Part shown: one piece after another, positions 1 to 8,358 of the stretch
Position numbering within the stretch: the stretch's first letter is position 1
Layout: every line of letters begins with the position of its first letter
Assembly (NCBI RefSeq): GCF_000711725.1
Contig: NZ_JONP01000013.1
Location: 1-64,000, forward strand
Length of the DNA stretch: 64,000 nucleotides
Direction: 5' to 3'
Source: Roseomonas aerilata DSM 19363
GTDB lineage: Bacteria > Pseudomonadota > Alphaproteobacteria > Acetobacterales > Acetobacteraceae
Program-made: the position numbers and the translations under genes
The notes under the pieces: model-generated
Databases searched by the model: none
What the model was told of the DNA's origin: nothing
The model's input: the letters and a program-made list of their open reading frames with translations, nothing else

Positions 1-225
1 GAGAATGAATTCTCTCCCCCCGGACCCCCCACTCATCTTTTTCTTCGGGTTGGAAATCCTGGACAGCCGGTGCGCCTCGGGTCCTGGACCCGAGGCGACT
101 GCAGGTTCAGGAAGGTTCCGCGACAGCCAGATGGGGGTCCAGGGGCCTCAGGCCCTTGGCGGGGTGGGATGAACGCTGCGCGTTCACCCGGGAGGTCCGG
201 AGAGGGCAGCGCCCTCTCCGGGGCC
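1..225 (+). repeat. Hairpin-array intergenic repeat, copy 1
   Basis: First copy of a repeat family found about ten times here; the window edge probably removes its first few bases. In order it holds a palindrome centred on GAATTC, a T-rich stretch (CTTTTTCTTC), the hairpin CGCCTCGGGTC-CTG-GACCCGAGGCG, a GGGGCC-TCA-GGCCCTT hairpin, TGAACGC-TGC-GCGTTCA, and GGAGAGGGC-AGC-GCCCTCTCC. Most loops are three bases. Short open frames across it exist only because the DNA is GC-rich. Confidence 0.85.
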
Positions 226-281
226 ATCGGAACCACCCCCAGCCCCTTGGCGATCCGCCCGCCCGCGCGAAGAATGGCCCC

Positions 282-1268
282 ATGACGATGGAACGACGCA
301 ATCGGGGCTGGACCCTGCACCGGGGGGGCACCGCACGCGGCACGCCCGCCGCCGCCCAGGCCGAAGTGCTCCGCAAGCTCACCCGCGCGGTGATGTCCAC
401 CTGCCTCTGGGACCCGGAGGAGGAGGGGATCTCCTGGGCGCTGGGCGACATGCGCTTCCTCACGGTCTCGGCGATGCTGCCGGAGATGGGGGAGGCCGCC
501 TACGCCCAGGTCTTCTCCGCGCCCTTCGCCAGCAGCGCGGTGGAGGTCGCCTCCGGCCGCTTCGCCCCGCGCGGGGTCTTCGCGAATCTGCCGGTCTCCG
601 CCCGCAAGCGCGCCGGCGTGCTGAAGAACCTCGGCCTCACCCTGCCGCCGCAGGGCCGGGAGGACTGGTCGCGCGACCTGCCGCCGCTGGACGAGGCCGG
701 CTGCGCCTCCCTCGCCCACACGGTGATGGAGGCGCTGATCGGTGCCTTCGGCTGGAACCCCTCCATCCCCCTCCAGGCCTCGGTGATCCACGAAACGGCG
801 CTGGGCGAATCCGAGGCCTTCCTCGAGGGCCTGCGCCCGATCCATGTCGAGGGCCTGCTGCGCGAGGCCGGGCTTGAGATCATCGAGGGCGAGCCCGAGG
901 ACGACGACGAGGCGCCCGCCTTCCTCGTCCAGCACGGCGCGCCCCTGCCGTTCCAGGTGGAGCTGGTGGACCCCGTGGAGGAGGAAGACCCCCCGGCGCT
1001 CGCCTGGCACTACGGCACCATCGTCTTCTCCCTCGCGATCAGCGTGGAGGAAGGCGACGCCCTGGCCCTGGCCCTCGCCCTGCACGGCCTCACGCGATGG
1101 GCCCGCGTGGAGCTGCCGGAGGAACGCCGCGTGGTGGTCTCCCGCCTCGACAGCGTGGAAGGCGTCACCCCCGAAGGGCTGCGCGCCATGCTCGACCGCT
1201 GGCTCGAGGAACTGACGGCAGTCCGCAGCCGCCTCGAGCGCGGTCCGGGCGAGGTGGAGGAGGAGTAG
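282..1268 (+). CDS. YbjN-domain-like protein, function unknown
   Basis: A 328-residue acidic cytoplasmic protein with no signal peptide or membrane segment. Residues about 190-315 resemble a YbjN / type III secretion chaperone-like fold: an N-terminal helix ending LREAGLEI, strands in the middle, then helices with LRAMLDRWLEEL. The N-terminal half (about 25-120) may be a second, diverged copy of the same fold. I chose the ATG at 282 because the longer frame (from 156) only extends into the upstream hairpin repeat; ATG 288 is an alternative. It converges on the chemoreceptor gene with a 15-bp gap. The YbjN assignment is a fold-level guess. Confidence 0.6.
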   Translation: MTMERRNRGWTLHRGGTARGTPAAAQAEVLRKLTRAVMSTCLWDPEEEGISWALGDMRFLTVSAMLPEMGEAAYAQVFSAPFASSAVEVASGRFAPRGVFANLPVSARKRAGVLKNLGLTLPPQGREDWSRDLPPLDEAGCASLAHTVMEALIGAFGWNPSIPLQASVIHETALGESEAFLEGLRPIHVEGLLREAGLEIIEGEPEDDDEAPAFLVQHGAPLPFQVELVDPVEEEDPPALAWHYGTIVFSLAISVEEGDALALALALHGLTRWARVELPEERRVVVSRLDSVEGVTPEGLRAMLDRWLEELTAVRSRLERGPGEVEEE

Positions 1269-1283
1269 GGAAGGGAGGGCGCC

Positions 1284-3365
1284 TCAGGCCACGCGGATCC
1301 CCGCCAGGAAGCCGTCCACCTTCTCGCGCAGCGTCTCGGACTGGCGCGCCAGCTCGCCCGAGGCCGCGCGCACCTGCCGGGCGGCAACCCCGGTGCGCTC
1401 GGCGCCCGCAGTAACCCCGGAGGCGTGGCGCGACACGTCCTGGGTGCCGCTCGCGGCCTCGGCCACGGCGCGGCCGATCTCCTGGGTGGCGGCGCTCTGC
1501 TGCTCGGCCGCGGCCGCCACCTGCGTGGTGATGCCGCCCATCTCCTCGATCGTGCGCACGATGCCCCCGATCGCCTGCACGGCCCGCTCGGTCTCGCCCT
1601 GCATGGCCGAGATCTGGGCGCCGATCTCCTCGGTCGCCTTGGCGGTCTGGGCGGCCAGGGTCTTCACCTCGCTCGCCACCACCGCGAAGCCGCGCCCTGC
1701 CTCGCCCGCCCGCGCCGCCTCGATCGTGGCGTTCAGCGCCAGCAGGTTCGTCTGCCCCGCGATGTCGCCGATCAGCCGCACCACGTCCCCGATGCTGCGC
1801 GCAGCCTCGGAAAGGCGTCCCACGGCACTGTCGGTGGAGCGCGCGTCCCCGGCGGCGCGCCGCGCGACATCGGCGGAGTTCGTCACTTGGCGAGAGACCT
1901 CCGCGATGGAGGCGGCCAGCTCCTCGGTGGAGGCGGCGACGGTCTGCACGTTCGCGCTCGCCTGCTCGGAGGCGGCGGCGACGGAGGTGGCGCGCTCCAC
2001 CCCGTCATGCGCGGTGGCGGCCATCTCGCCCGCCGTCGCGTCCAGCCTGGTGGCGGCGGCGGCAACGCCGCGCAGGACCTCCCCCGCCTCCGCCTCGAAG
2101 CCGCGCACAAGCGCTTCCAACCGCTCCGCGCGCTCGGCCTTGGCGCGCTCCTCCTCGGCCCGGGTCGCGGCCAGGCCGTCGGCCTCGCGCAGCCCGTTGC
2201 GGCAGGCCTCGGTCGCGCGGACCATCTCGCCGATCTCGTCCTCGCGCAGGGCGTCGGGCAGCTCGAAGGCGTAGTCCCGACGGGCGAGCCGCAGCATGGC
2301 GTCGCGCTGGCGCAGCAGCGGGCGGGTGAGGCGGCGGCGCACCATCACGTTCGCCACGAGCGCGAGCGCGCAGAGCAGCACGGCCGCGGCGGCCGATCCG
2401 GCGAGCCAGAGCTTCAGCGAGGCGGCGCGGGCGCGGGCGAGGTCGCCCACGCTCACCAGGGCGGCCTCGGCAACCTCGACCATGCGGCCGGTGGACCGGT
2501 CCACGGCGGCATTCATCTCGGCGGGGGTCACGGCGGGCTGGCGGCCCTCGGCCAGGGCCTTCTCCACGCCGTCGCGCAGGGCGGCGAAGCGGCTGAAATA
2601 CTCCTCCTTCACGGCCTCGATCGCCGCGCGGACCGGCGCCGGGACGATCGGGGCGACGCCCACCACCAGCGGCCAGGTCGCCCCGATGCGGGCGCGAAGC
2701 TGGGTCATGGAAACCCTCTCGGCCGCGGTGACGGCACGATTGGTGATGCCGGCGACGAGGAAGTCGCGCTCCAGCCCCGCCGCGTCGCGCGTGGCGTAGG
2801 CCGCGTCCTTCACCTGGGCGAGGGTCGCGCTCGGCCCGTCGATGCCGCGGACCTGCGCGGTCAGCGCGCTGCTCACCTCCTCCAGAAGGTCCACCAGGGT
2901 GGTGGCGGCCGTGTTGAAGCGGTCGCCGATGGCCGCCGGGCGCTGCGGCAGGGGCAGGGAAAGGGCCGGCTCGCCCTCCCGCCGCACGGCGTCGAGGGCA
3001 TTGCGGGCCGCGGCGAGCCGCGCGGGAACGTCGCCGCCGGCGCAGGTGATGGCGGCGCAGGCGTCCGCGAGGGAATCGAGCGCGGGATTGGCCCGGGCGC
3101 GCGCCTGGCGCACGCCTTCCAGCAGCGCCGGGTCGGCGGGGGCCGCGGCACGCAGCGCCGTCCGCAACGGGCCGCGCTCCACCCGCGTGGCCTGCAGGGC
3201 GACGAAGGCCAGGCGGGTGGCATCGGCGACGAGGACGGCGCGCGTCGCTGCCTGGAGGTCCTGCGAGGTCCGGAAGAAGAGCCAGACCGAGCTGCCGACG
3301 AGCGGGACGCAGAGGGCGCCGATCAACAGGCCGAGCTGCAGGGCAAGCGAGAGCCGGATCCTCAT
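1284..3365 (-). CDS. Methyl-accepting chemotaxis protein
   Basis: A 693-residue transmembrane chemoreceptor. It has an N-terminal membrane helix (about 8-32), a periplasmic four-helix-type sensor region (about 35-315), a second membrane helix (about 318-340), a HAMP linker, and a C-terminal signalling hairpin. The conserved tip is clear ([20 protein letters not shown]). It should sense a periplasmic signal and control CheA/CheW, but no che genes are in the window. The C-terminus lacks an NWETF-type CheR tether. The start at 3365 is chosen because a GAGGAG ribosome site lies about 8 bases upstream and the membrane helix follows at once; the frame extends further upstream without coding character. 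Confidence 0.92.
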   Translation of the reverse strand: MRIRLSLALQLGLLIGALCVPLVGSSVWLFFRTSQDLQAATRAVLVADATRLAFVALQATRVERGPLRTALRAAAPADPALLEGVRQARARANPALDSLADACAAITCAGGDVPARLAAARNALDAVRREGEPALSLPLPQRPAAIGDRFNTAATTLVDLLEEVSSALTAQVRGIDGPSATLAQVKDAAYATRDAAGLERDFLVAGITNRAVTAAERVSMTQLRARIGATWPLVVGVAPIVPAPVRAAIEAVKEEYFSRFAALRDGVEKALAEGRQPAVTPAEMNAAVDRSTGRMVEVAEAALVSVGDLARARAASLKLWLAGSAAAAVLLCALALVANVMVRRRLTRPLLRQRDAMLRLARRDYAFELPDALREDEIGEMVRATEACRNGLREADGLAATRAEEERAKAERAERLEALVRGFEAEAGEVLRGVAAAATRLDATAGEMAATAHDGVERATSVAAASEQASANVQTVAASTEELAASIAEVSRQVTNSADVARRAAGDARSTDSAVGRLSEAARSIGDVVRLIGDIAGQTNLLALNATIEAARAGEAGRGFAVVASEVKTLAAQTAKATEEIGAQISAMQGETERAVQAIGGIVRTIEEMGGITTQVAAAAEQQSAATQEIGRAVAEAASGTQDVSRHASGVTAGAERTGVAARQVRAASGELARQSETLREKVDGFLAGIRVA

Positions 3366-3575
3366 CGATGATCTCCTCGGGCGAAAGCCGCCATGCGGAT
3401 CGGTCCGCCTGTGCCGCTGGAGGATCGGTGAATTCGGTGAAGGCACCGTCAATCAGGAGGGAGGGAAAAGCACTCGCGAGGGGCAAGGGCGCAGATTTTC
3501 CGCACCCCGGCGATCCGCGCCCGGACCCGGCGCAGCGCCGCGGCGTTATTCCATCGTGCGAAACAGGAGACCGGC

Positions 3576-4016
3576 GTGGCCTATCTACTCGCGATCATCG
3601 CCGGGGTGCTGAACATGCTCCAGTCCGGCAGCAACTCGACCCTCAACGAGAAGCTGAACGCCGGGCCCGTCGCCCCGGCCCTGGTCGTCTACCTCACGGG
3701 CATCGCGGCAGTGCTCGTCGCCTCCCCCTTCATCGGCCGACCCCTCTCCGGGATCATGGGGCGCGTGGGGGATGTGCCCTGGTGGGGCTGGATCGGCGGC
3801 GCCATGGGCGCCTTCTACGTCGTCGTGACGCTGACGGAAGCAAAGGCCATGGGCGCCGGCGCCTTCACCGCCATCACCCTGACCGCGGCCATCGTCACCA
3901 GCCTCCTCCTCGACCACTACGGCCTGCTCGGCTTCGAGGTCCGGCCCCTGACCGCCCTCCGGATCCTTGGCGGCGTGATGATGGTGGCGGGGGTGGGGCT
4001 GGTGGCGCGGTTCTGA
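3576..4016 (+). CDS. DMT-superfamily (DUF606/YdcZ-type) membrane transporter
   Basis: A 146-residue integral membrane protein with five hydrophobic helices, typical of the small DUF606/YdcZ branch of the drug/metabolite transporter superfamily. Seen features are the start AYLLAIIAGVLNMLQSGSN, where family members carry an Asn-rich first helix, and the closing helix ending in GVGLVARF. The start is GTG at 3576 with a good AGGAGA site 5 bases upstream. Substrate unknown. It is divergent from the chemoreceptor gene and followed at once by hairpin repeat copy 2. Confidence 0.8.
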   Translation: MAYLLAIIAGVLNMLQSGSNSTLNEKLNAGPVAPALVVYLTGIAAVLVASPFIGRPLSGIMGRVGDVPWWGWIGGAMGAFYVVVTLTEAKAMGAGAFTAITLTAAIVTSLLLDHYGLLGFEVRPLTALRILGGVMMVAGVGLVARF

Positions 4017-4030
4017 ACGGCCGGCGCACC

Positions 4031-4258
4031 GGGGGAGAGAAAGAATTCTCCTCCCCGGACCCCCACTCATCTTTTTCTTCGAGTTGGAAATATTGGGCGG
4101 CCGGTGCGCCTCGGGTCAGTGACCCGAGGCGACTGCACGTGCAGGAAAGGCACGAAGAAGAACCAGCCCCCATCATCGTATCCGCGCCAGCCAGACGGGG
4201 ATCCAAGGGCCTCAGGCCCTTGGCGGGAGAGGTACGGAGAGGGCGGAGCCCTCTCCGT
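4031..4258 (+). repeat. Hairpin-array intergenic repeat, copy 2
   Basis: Same module order as copy 1. The central hairpin keeps its 11-bp stem but has loop AGT. The next stem is fully paired (CCAAGGGCC-TCA-GGCCCTTGG). The TGAACGC module is absent, and the last hairpin is CGGAGAGGGC-GGA-GCCCTCTCCG. It fills the gap between the transporter and a small secreted protein gene. Confidence 0.85.
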
Positions 4259-4267
4259 GAGCCGCCG

Positions 4268-4519
4268 CTACCGCCCGGCGTTCGGCTGGTTCTGCGGCGG
4301 CTGCTGCTGGGCGTTCTGCCGCTCCGCCCGGTTCCGGCGGTGGACGCCGACGGCGCAGCCCGCCGCCGCGCCGGCGACCGCGTGGCCGCTGCCGACGAAG
4401 TGGCCGGCGACCGCGCCGACCGCCCCGTCCTTCACGCAGCCGCCGGTCTTGGCCTGGGCGGGAAGGGCGGCGAGGGCGAGGCCGGCCGCGAGGGCGGCGG
4501 AGAGGATGGTGGCGCGCAT
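4268..4519 (-). CDS. Small secreted glycine-zipper-like protein
   Basis: An 83-residue protein with a clear Sec signal peptide (start MRATILSAALAAGLALAALP, likely cut after AQA). The mature part holds a short Gly/Ala-rich segment (GAVGAVAGHFVGSGHAVAG), two cysteines, and a polar Gln/Asn-rich tail. It looks like the small glycine-zipper proteins common in Acetobacteraceae, which are thought to sit in the envelope; exact function unknown. The start is chosen for the signal peptide, with GGGAG just upstream. The 3' end is close to hairpin repeat copy 2. Confidence 0.7.
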   Translation of the reverse strand: MRATILSAALAAGLALAALPAQAKTGGCVKDGAVGAVAGHFVGSGHAVAGAAAGCAVGVHRRNRAERQNAQQQPPQNQPNAGR

Positions 4520-4594
4520 GCTGGGCTCCCTTGCTTGCTGCCTAGCGGAACGCGCGGGCACGCGCGGCGACACATTAAAGAGACGCCATGCGCC

Positions 4595-5857
4595 TCAGCC
4601 GGCTGGCTCGGCCAGCGGCGCGGGCTCCGCGGGCGGCAGGCGCCACAGCAGGAAGAGCATGATCCCCATGGCCGGCAGCGCGGCCGCCGTGGTCATCAGG
4701 AAGAACCCCGGCCATCCCATCGCCTCCGCCAGCGCGCCCGAGGAGGCCCCCAGCGTCCGCAGCGGCACGGCCGCGAGGGAGGAGAGCAGCGCGTACTGCG
4801 TCGCCGTGAAGGCCCGGCTGGTGAGGCCCGAGAGGTAGGTCACGAAGGCCGCGTCGGCCAACCCGTCCGTGAAGTTCTCGATCCCCACCTGCAGCCAGAG
4901 CATCGGCAGGTCGTAGCCGGCCGAGGCGAGCGCGACATACATGAGGTTCGACAGCATCTGCCCGAGCCCCGTGATCACCAGCGCCCGCGCCGTGCCGAGC
5001 CGCGCGACCACGTATCCGCCGGCAAGCGCTCCTCCGAGCGTGGCAAAAAGCCCGAAGACCGTCCCCACCGCCGCTACCTCGTCCCGCGAGAAGCCGAGGG
5101 AGCGGTAGAAGGGCGTCGTCATGATCCCCGCCAGCGCCTCGCCGAGCTTGAAGAGCGCGATGAAAAGCAGGATGGCCAGCCAGTGCGGCCGCCCCATGAA
5201 GTCGGCGAAGGGCCGCACCACCGAGAGCCGCAGCCGCTCCCCCCAGGGCAGCGGCGCCCTGGCCTCCGCCGGCCCCTCGCGGGAGGCGAGGGTGGCCACC
5301 ACCCCCACCAGCATCAGCGCCGCCGCGTAGGCATAGGCCCCGCCCCAGCCAAGCGCGGAAACGAGCCACAGCGTGCCCCCGCCGCTCGCCAGCAGCGCAA
5401 GCCGATACCCCCAGACATAGCAGGCCAGGCCATAGCCCTGGTCCCGCTCCTCCAGGATCTCGATCCGATGCGCGTCCACCACGATGTCCTGGCTGGCGGA
5501 GAGGAAGGCGACGAGCGCCGCCAGCATCGCCGTCCCGAAGGGCCCCGTGGCCGGGTTGCTGAATCCGGTCGCGAGGATCGCGAGAAGCAGGAAGGGCTGG
5601 ATCAGCAGCAACCACCCCCGCCGCCGCCCGAGCCGCGAGAGGAAGGGCGGCGCCACCGTGTCCAGCGCCGGCGACCAGAGGAACTTGAGCGAGTACGAGA
5701 GCCCGATCAGCGCCGTCAGCCCGATATCCGTCAGCGAGAGCCCGGATTCCGTGAACCACTGCCGCAGCACCCCGCCCGCCACCAGCGGCAGCGGCACCCC
5801 GGCGGAGAAGCCGAGCGCGAGAAGGATCGGAAAGCGGCGGTCGCGGAAGGGGTGCAT
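4595..5857 (-). CDS. AmpG-like MFS permease (muropeptide transporter family)
   Basis: A 420-residue major facilitator protein with about 12 membrane helices. The early part GFSAGVPLPLVAGGVLRQWF and the motif SQDIVVDAHRIEIL match the AmpG/acetyl-CoA transporter branch, which imports anhydromuropeptides for cell-wall recycling. No other recycling genes are adjacent, so the substrate is inferred from family only. The start at 5857 (MHPFRDRRF) precedes the first helix directly; the frame extends 15 codons further to 5902. It is divergent from the FkbM gene. Confidence 0.82.
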   Translation of the reverse strand: MHPFRDRRFPILLALGFSAGVPLPLVAGGVLRQWFTESGLSLTDIGLTALIGLSYSLKFLWSPALDTVAPPFLSRLGRRRGWLLLIQPFLLLAILATGFSNPATGPFGTAMLAALVAFLSASQDIVVDAHRIEILEERDQGYGLACYVWGYRLALLASGGGTLWLVSALGWGGAYAYAAALMLVGVVATLASREGPAEARAPLPWGERLRLSVVRPFADFMGRPHWLAILLFIALFKLGEALAGIMTTPFYRSLGFSRDEVAAVGTVFGLFATLGGALAGGYVVARLGTARALVITGLGQMLSNLMYVALASAGYDLPMLWLQVGIENFTDGLADAAFVTYLSGLTSRAFTATQYALLSSLAAVPLRTLGASSGALAEAMGWPGFFLMTTAAALPAMGIMLFLLWRLPPAEPAPLAEPAG

Positions 5858-6081
5858 GGCCCACCGACCCTGCCACGCGGCAGCCCGCCGTGGGAGGGGC
5901 ATCGCGGCGACGCGCTGCGGGGAAGGTGACGCGGCAGCACCGCGGAAGCCACCTCGCGCGACCCGGCGGGAATAGGTGCTTGCCTCGAAATGACTTCGCT
6001 GTTCTCCTCCCCCTAAAGGCCCGGTCGCATCCGGCAGGGGCCACCCACAACGGGGCTGAACCCGGCGAGAGAGGGCGCCGC

Positions 6082-6853
6082 ATGGGGATCCAGGACATCG
6101 GCGGCCGCCTCTACCGCCGCGCGCGCCAGCTCACCCACCTGCCCCCGAATGCCTGGCGCAGCCTGCTCCCCTCCTTCTCCCAGTTCGGGGAGGACCACGC
6201 CCTGCTCCGCCTCCTCAAGCCGCGCAGCACCGGCACCTATGTCGATGTCGGCGCGAACGAGCCGCTGGAGGGCTCGAACACCGCCTTACCTCTACTCCCT
6301 CGGCTGGACCGGCCTCGCGATCGACGCGAACCCCGTCTTCGCCCCCAAGTTCCGCAAGGCGCGCCCGCAGGACACCTTCCTGACCATGGGCGTCGCCCTC
6401 GAACCCGCCGAGCTGACCTATTTCGAGTTCGAGAACAACGTCTTCAACACGCTCTCCCCCGAGCGCGCGGCGCAGCTCACGGCGGAGGGCACCCGCCCCG
6501 TCGCCGAGCGCCGGATCCCCTGCCTGCCGCTGCGAGACATCGTCCGCCAGCACCTGCCGGGCCGGCGCGTGGACCTCCTCACGGTGGATTGCGAGGGCCT
6601 GGACCTCGACGTCCTCCGCTCCGCCCGCCTCGAGGAAATGCGGCCCACCGTCATCATGGTCGAGGACTTCGCCCGCTACGACGCCTTCCGCGACGGCGGC
6701 GACCCGGGAGAGCTCGACCACTTCCTCCGCGCCGCCGGCTACCTGCCGGTCTGCCAGCTCGCCTGGTCCGCCCTCTTCGTCGCAAGGGACTGGCGCAGCC
6801 ACCCGGACCGCGCCTTCCGCCCCCCGACCAATGAGTTCGGCTACATGCCCTGA
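6082..6853 (+). pseudogene. FkbM-family methyltransferase, frameshifted
   Basis: SAM-dependent methyltransferase of the FkbM family, split over two frames. The N-terminal part (start MGIQDIGGRLYRRARQ) contains SQFGEDHALL and GTYVDVGANEPLEGSNTA. After codon 68 the reading moves to the next frame and continues LYSLGWTGLAIDANPVF to the stop at 6853. One extra T at 6286/6287 explains it: removing it gives SNTAYLYSLGW, as the family expects. Both parts have good codon use, so this is a recent mutation or a sequencing error. Such enzymes often O-methylate glycans or lipids. Intact length would be about 256 residues. Confidence 0.85.
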
Positions 6854-6863
6854 AGCCTAGGCC

Positions 6864-7148
6864 TCAGGTCCCGCGCCCGGTCTTGTTCTGCAACTCGTCA
6901 ATCCGGCGGGAGGCATCGGCCTTGCTCAGCCCCTCGTCGAACTCCTCGCCCGCCTCCTCCGACAGGGTCTTGAGGTAGGAGGCCTGCGCCCCCGTCATCG
7001 CCTGGTCCCCCGTCGTCCAGTCGGACGGATCCTTGATCGTGTTGGACCCGGGCTCCGGATCGGTCTTCGGGTTGTGCTCCGTGGCGTGATGCGCCCCGGA
7101 CTTCCCGGCGGCATGGTTGTCGTGGGTCTTGTCGGCCTGCTTCGTCAT
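6864..7148 (-). CDS. DUF3072 domain protein
   Basis: A 94-residue very hydrophilic protein rich in His, Asp, Glu and Lys. The C-terminal half carries the DUF3072 signature (MTGAQASYLKTLSEEAGEEF followed by ASRRIDELQ); the N-terminal half is likely disordered. Family members are small proteins of unknown role. A GAGGAGAG ribosome site lies about 7 bases before the ATG. It faces the FkbM gene tail to tail with a 10-bp gap. Confidence 0.85.
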   Translation of the reverse strand: MTKQADKTHDNHAAGKSGAHHATEHNPKTDPEPGSNTIKDPSDWTTGDQAMTGAQASYLKTLSEEAGEEFDEGLSKADASRRIDELQNKTGRGT

Positions 7149-7234
7149 GCCGGCTCTCTCCTCGTTTGGTGTTCCCTAAACGTTCGGGTGCGGGGAGGGT
7201 TGCCTGCCGGGATGCGGTGGCTCTTGCAGCCTCC

Positions 7235-7491
7235 GGGGGAGAGAAGGAATTCTCTCCCCCGGACCCCCACTCATCTTTTTCTACCTGTTTGAAATGCCTT
7301 ACGGCCGGTGCGCCTCGGGTCATGGACCCGAGGCGACTGCACGCCAGGAAGGGCACCGAAAAAGAACCGCCCCCAATCACCGCATCCGCGGAAGCCAGAT
7401 GGGGGTCCAGGGGCCTCAGGCCCTTGGCGGGTGCGAGACAAACGCTGCGCGTTTGCCCGGGAGGTCCGGAGAGGGCAGAGGCCTCTCTGGG
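7235..7491 (+). repeat. Hairpin-array intergenic repeat, copy 3
   Basis: Same element as copy 1. The central hairpin has loop ATG. The fourth module differs from copy 1 in two base pairs on both sides (CAAACGC-TGC-GCGTTTG), so the stem is kept by paired changes. It ends 6 bases before the ribosome site (AAGGAG) of the creatininase-family gene, so its transcript would carry the element as a 5' leader. Confidence 0.85.
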
Positions 7492-7512
7492 AGCCACAAG
7501 GAGAAGTCCCGC

Positions 7513-8328
7513 ATGAAGGTTCGCATGGGCGAGTTCACCGGCGCCGAGGCGCGGGCGCTGTATGCCCGCCGCCCCGTGGTGCTGCTGCCGCTCGGCAGCC
7601 ACGAGGACCAGGGCCCGCACGCCCCCATGGGCGACTACCTGCTCGCGGAGATGGTGGCCGAGCGGATCGCCCGCCGCGCCCACGAAGCCGGGACCGAGGC
7701 GGTGGTGGCCCCCGTGCTCCCCTTCGGCAAGGCGGATTTCTTCGGCGCCATGCCCGGCGGCATCGCCCTGTCGCACGAGGCCTTCTCGCTCGTGCTGACG
7801 GAGATGATCGAGGCCCTGCTGCGCCACCGGCTGGACCGCATCCTCGTGCTGAACGGCCATGGCGGGAACGCGCCCGTCATCCACGACGTGACGCAGCGCT
7901 TCATGCTCGCTGGGCGCGGCATCTTCCCCTCCTTCTACCTCTGGAAGGTGGCGGGCGCGCTGCTGCCGGAGGTGGTGGGGCCGGACCTGGCCCGCCGCTC
8001 CGCCGGCCACGGGGCGGACCCGCTGGGCAGCATCGCGATGCACCTCTCGCCCGAGCGGATGCGGATGGACCTGCTGCCCGAACGCCCCACCCCACCGGGC
8101 ACGATGCTCGGCCTGCCCTATGCCGGCTGGGGCGCGGTATCCTTCGAGGGCGCGGAGGTGAACGTCCCCGCCGAGTACGACGGCCCCTCGCCCGACGGCA
8201 TCGGCCCCGGCGACCCGCGCCTGTGCAGCGCGGAGACGGGGGCGGCGCTGGTGGAGCGGCTCGTGGCCATCGGCGCCGGCCTCGTCCGGCACCTCGCGGG
8301 GTGGGGCGGGGAGGGGCGGCCAGGGTAA
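7513..8328 (+). CDS. Creatininase-family amidohydrolase
   Basis: A 271-residue cytoplasmic hydrolase of the creatininase / FAPy-deformylase superfamily. Metal-ligand motifs are visible: LPLGSHEDQGPHAPMGDY near residue 25, NGHGGN near residue 118 and the later GHGADPLGSIAMH. Family members cleave cyclic or linear amides with Zn or Mn; the substrate cannot be told here. The start at 7513 has AAGGAG about 9 bases upstream. Hairpin repeat copy 3 lies immediately upstream. Confidence 0.85.
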   Translation: MKVRMGEFTGAEARALYARRPVVLLPLGSHEDQGPHAPMGDYLLAEMVAERIARRAHEAGTEAVVAPVLPFGKADFFGAMPGGIALSHEAFSLVLTEMIEALLRHRLDRILVLNGHGGNAPVIHDVTQRFMLAGRGIFPSFYLWKVAGALLPEVVGPDLARRSAGHGADPLGSIAMHLSPERMRMDLLPERPTPPGTMLGLPYAGWGAVSFEGAEVNVPAEYDGPSPDGIGPGDPRLCSAETGAALVERLVAIGAGLVRHLAGWGGEGRPG

Positions 8329-8358
8329 TGCGCCCGGCCCCTCCCGCGCGTTCCCGTG

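Noticed and set aside
70-285. Small frames inside the hairpin repeats (reading RLGSWTRGDC and similar)
   Set aside because: They recur because the repeat recurs; loop changes alter their residues freely and no ribosome site is conserved.
3368-5929. Long plus-strand open frame across the transporter, repeat copy 2 and AmpG
   Set aside because: Composition is Arg/Pro/Gly-rich nonsense and it lies over three well-supported genes in other frames.
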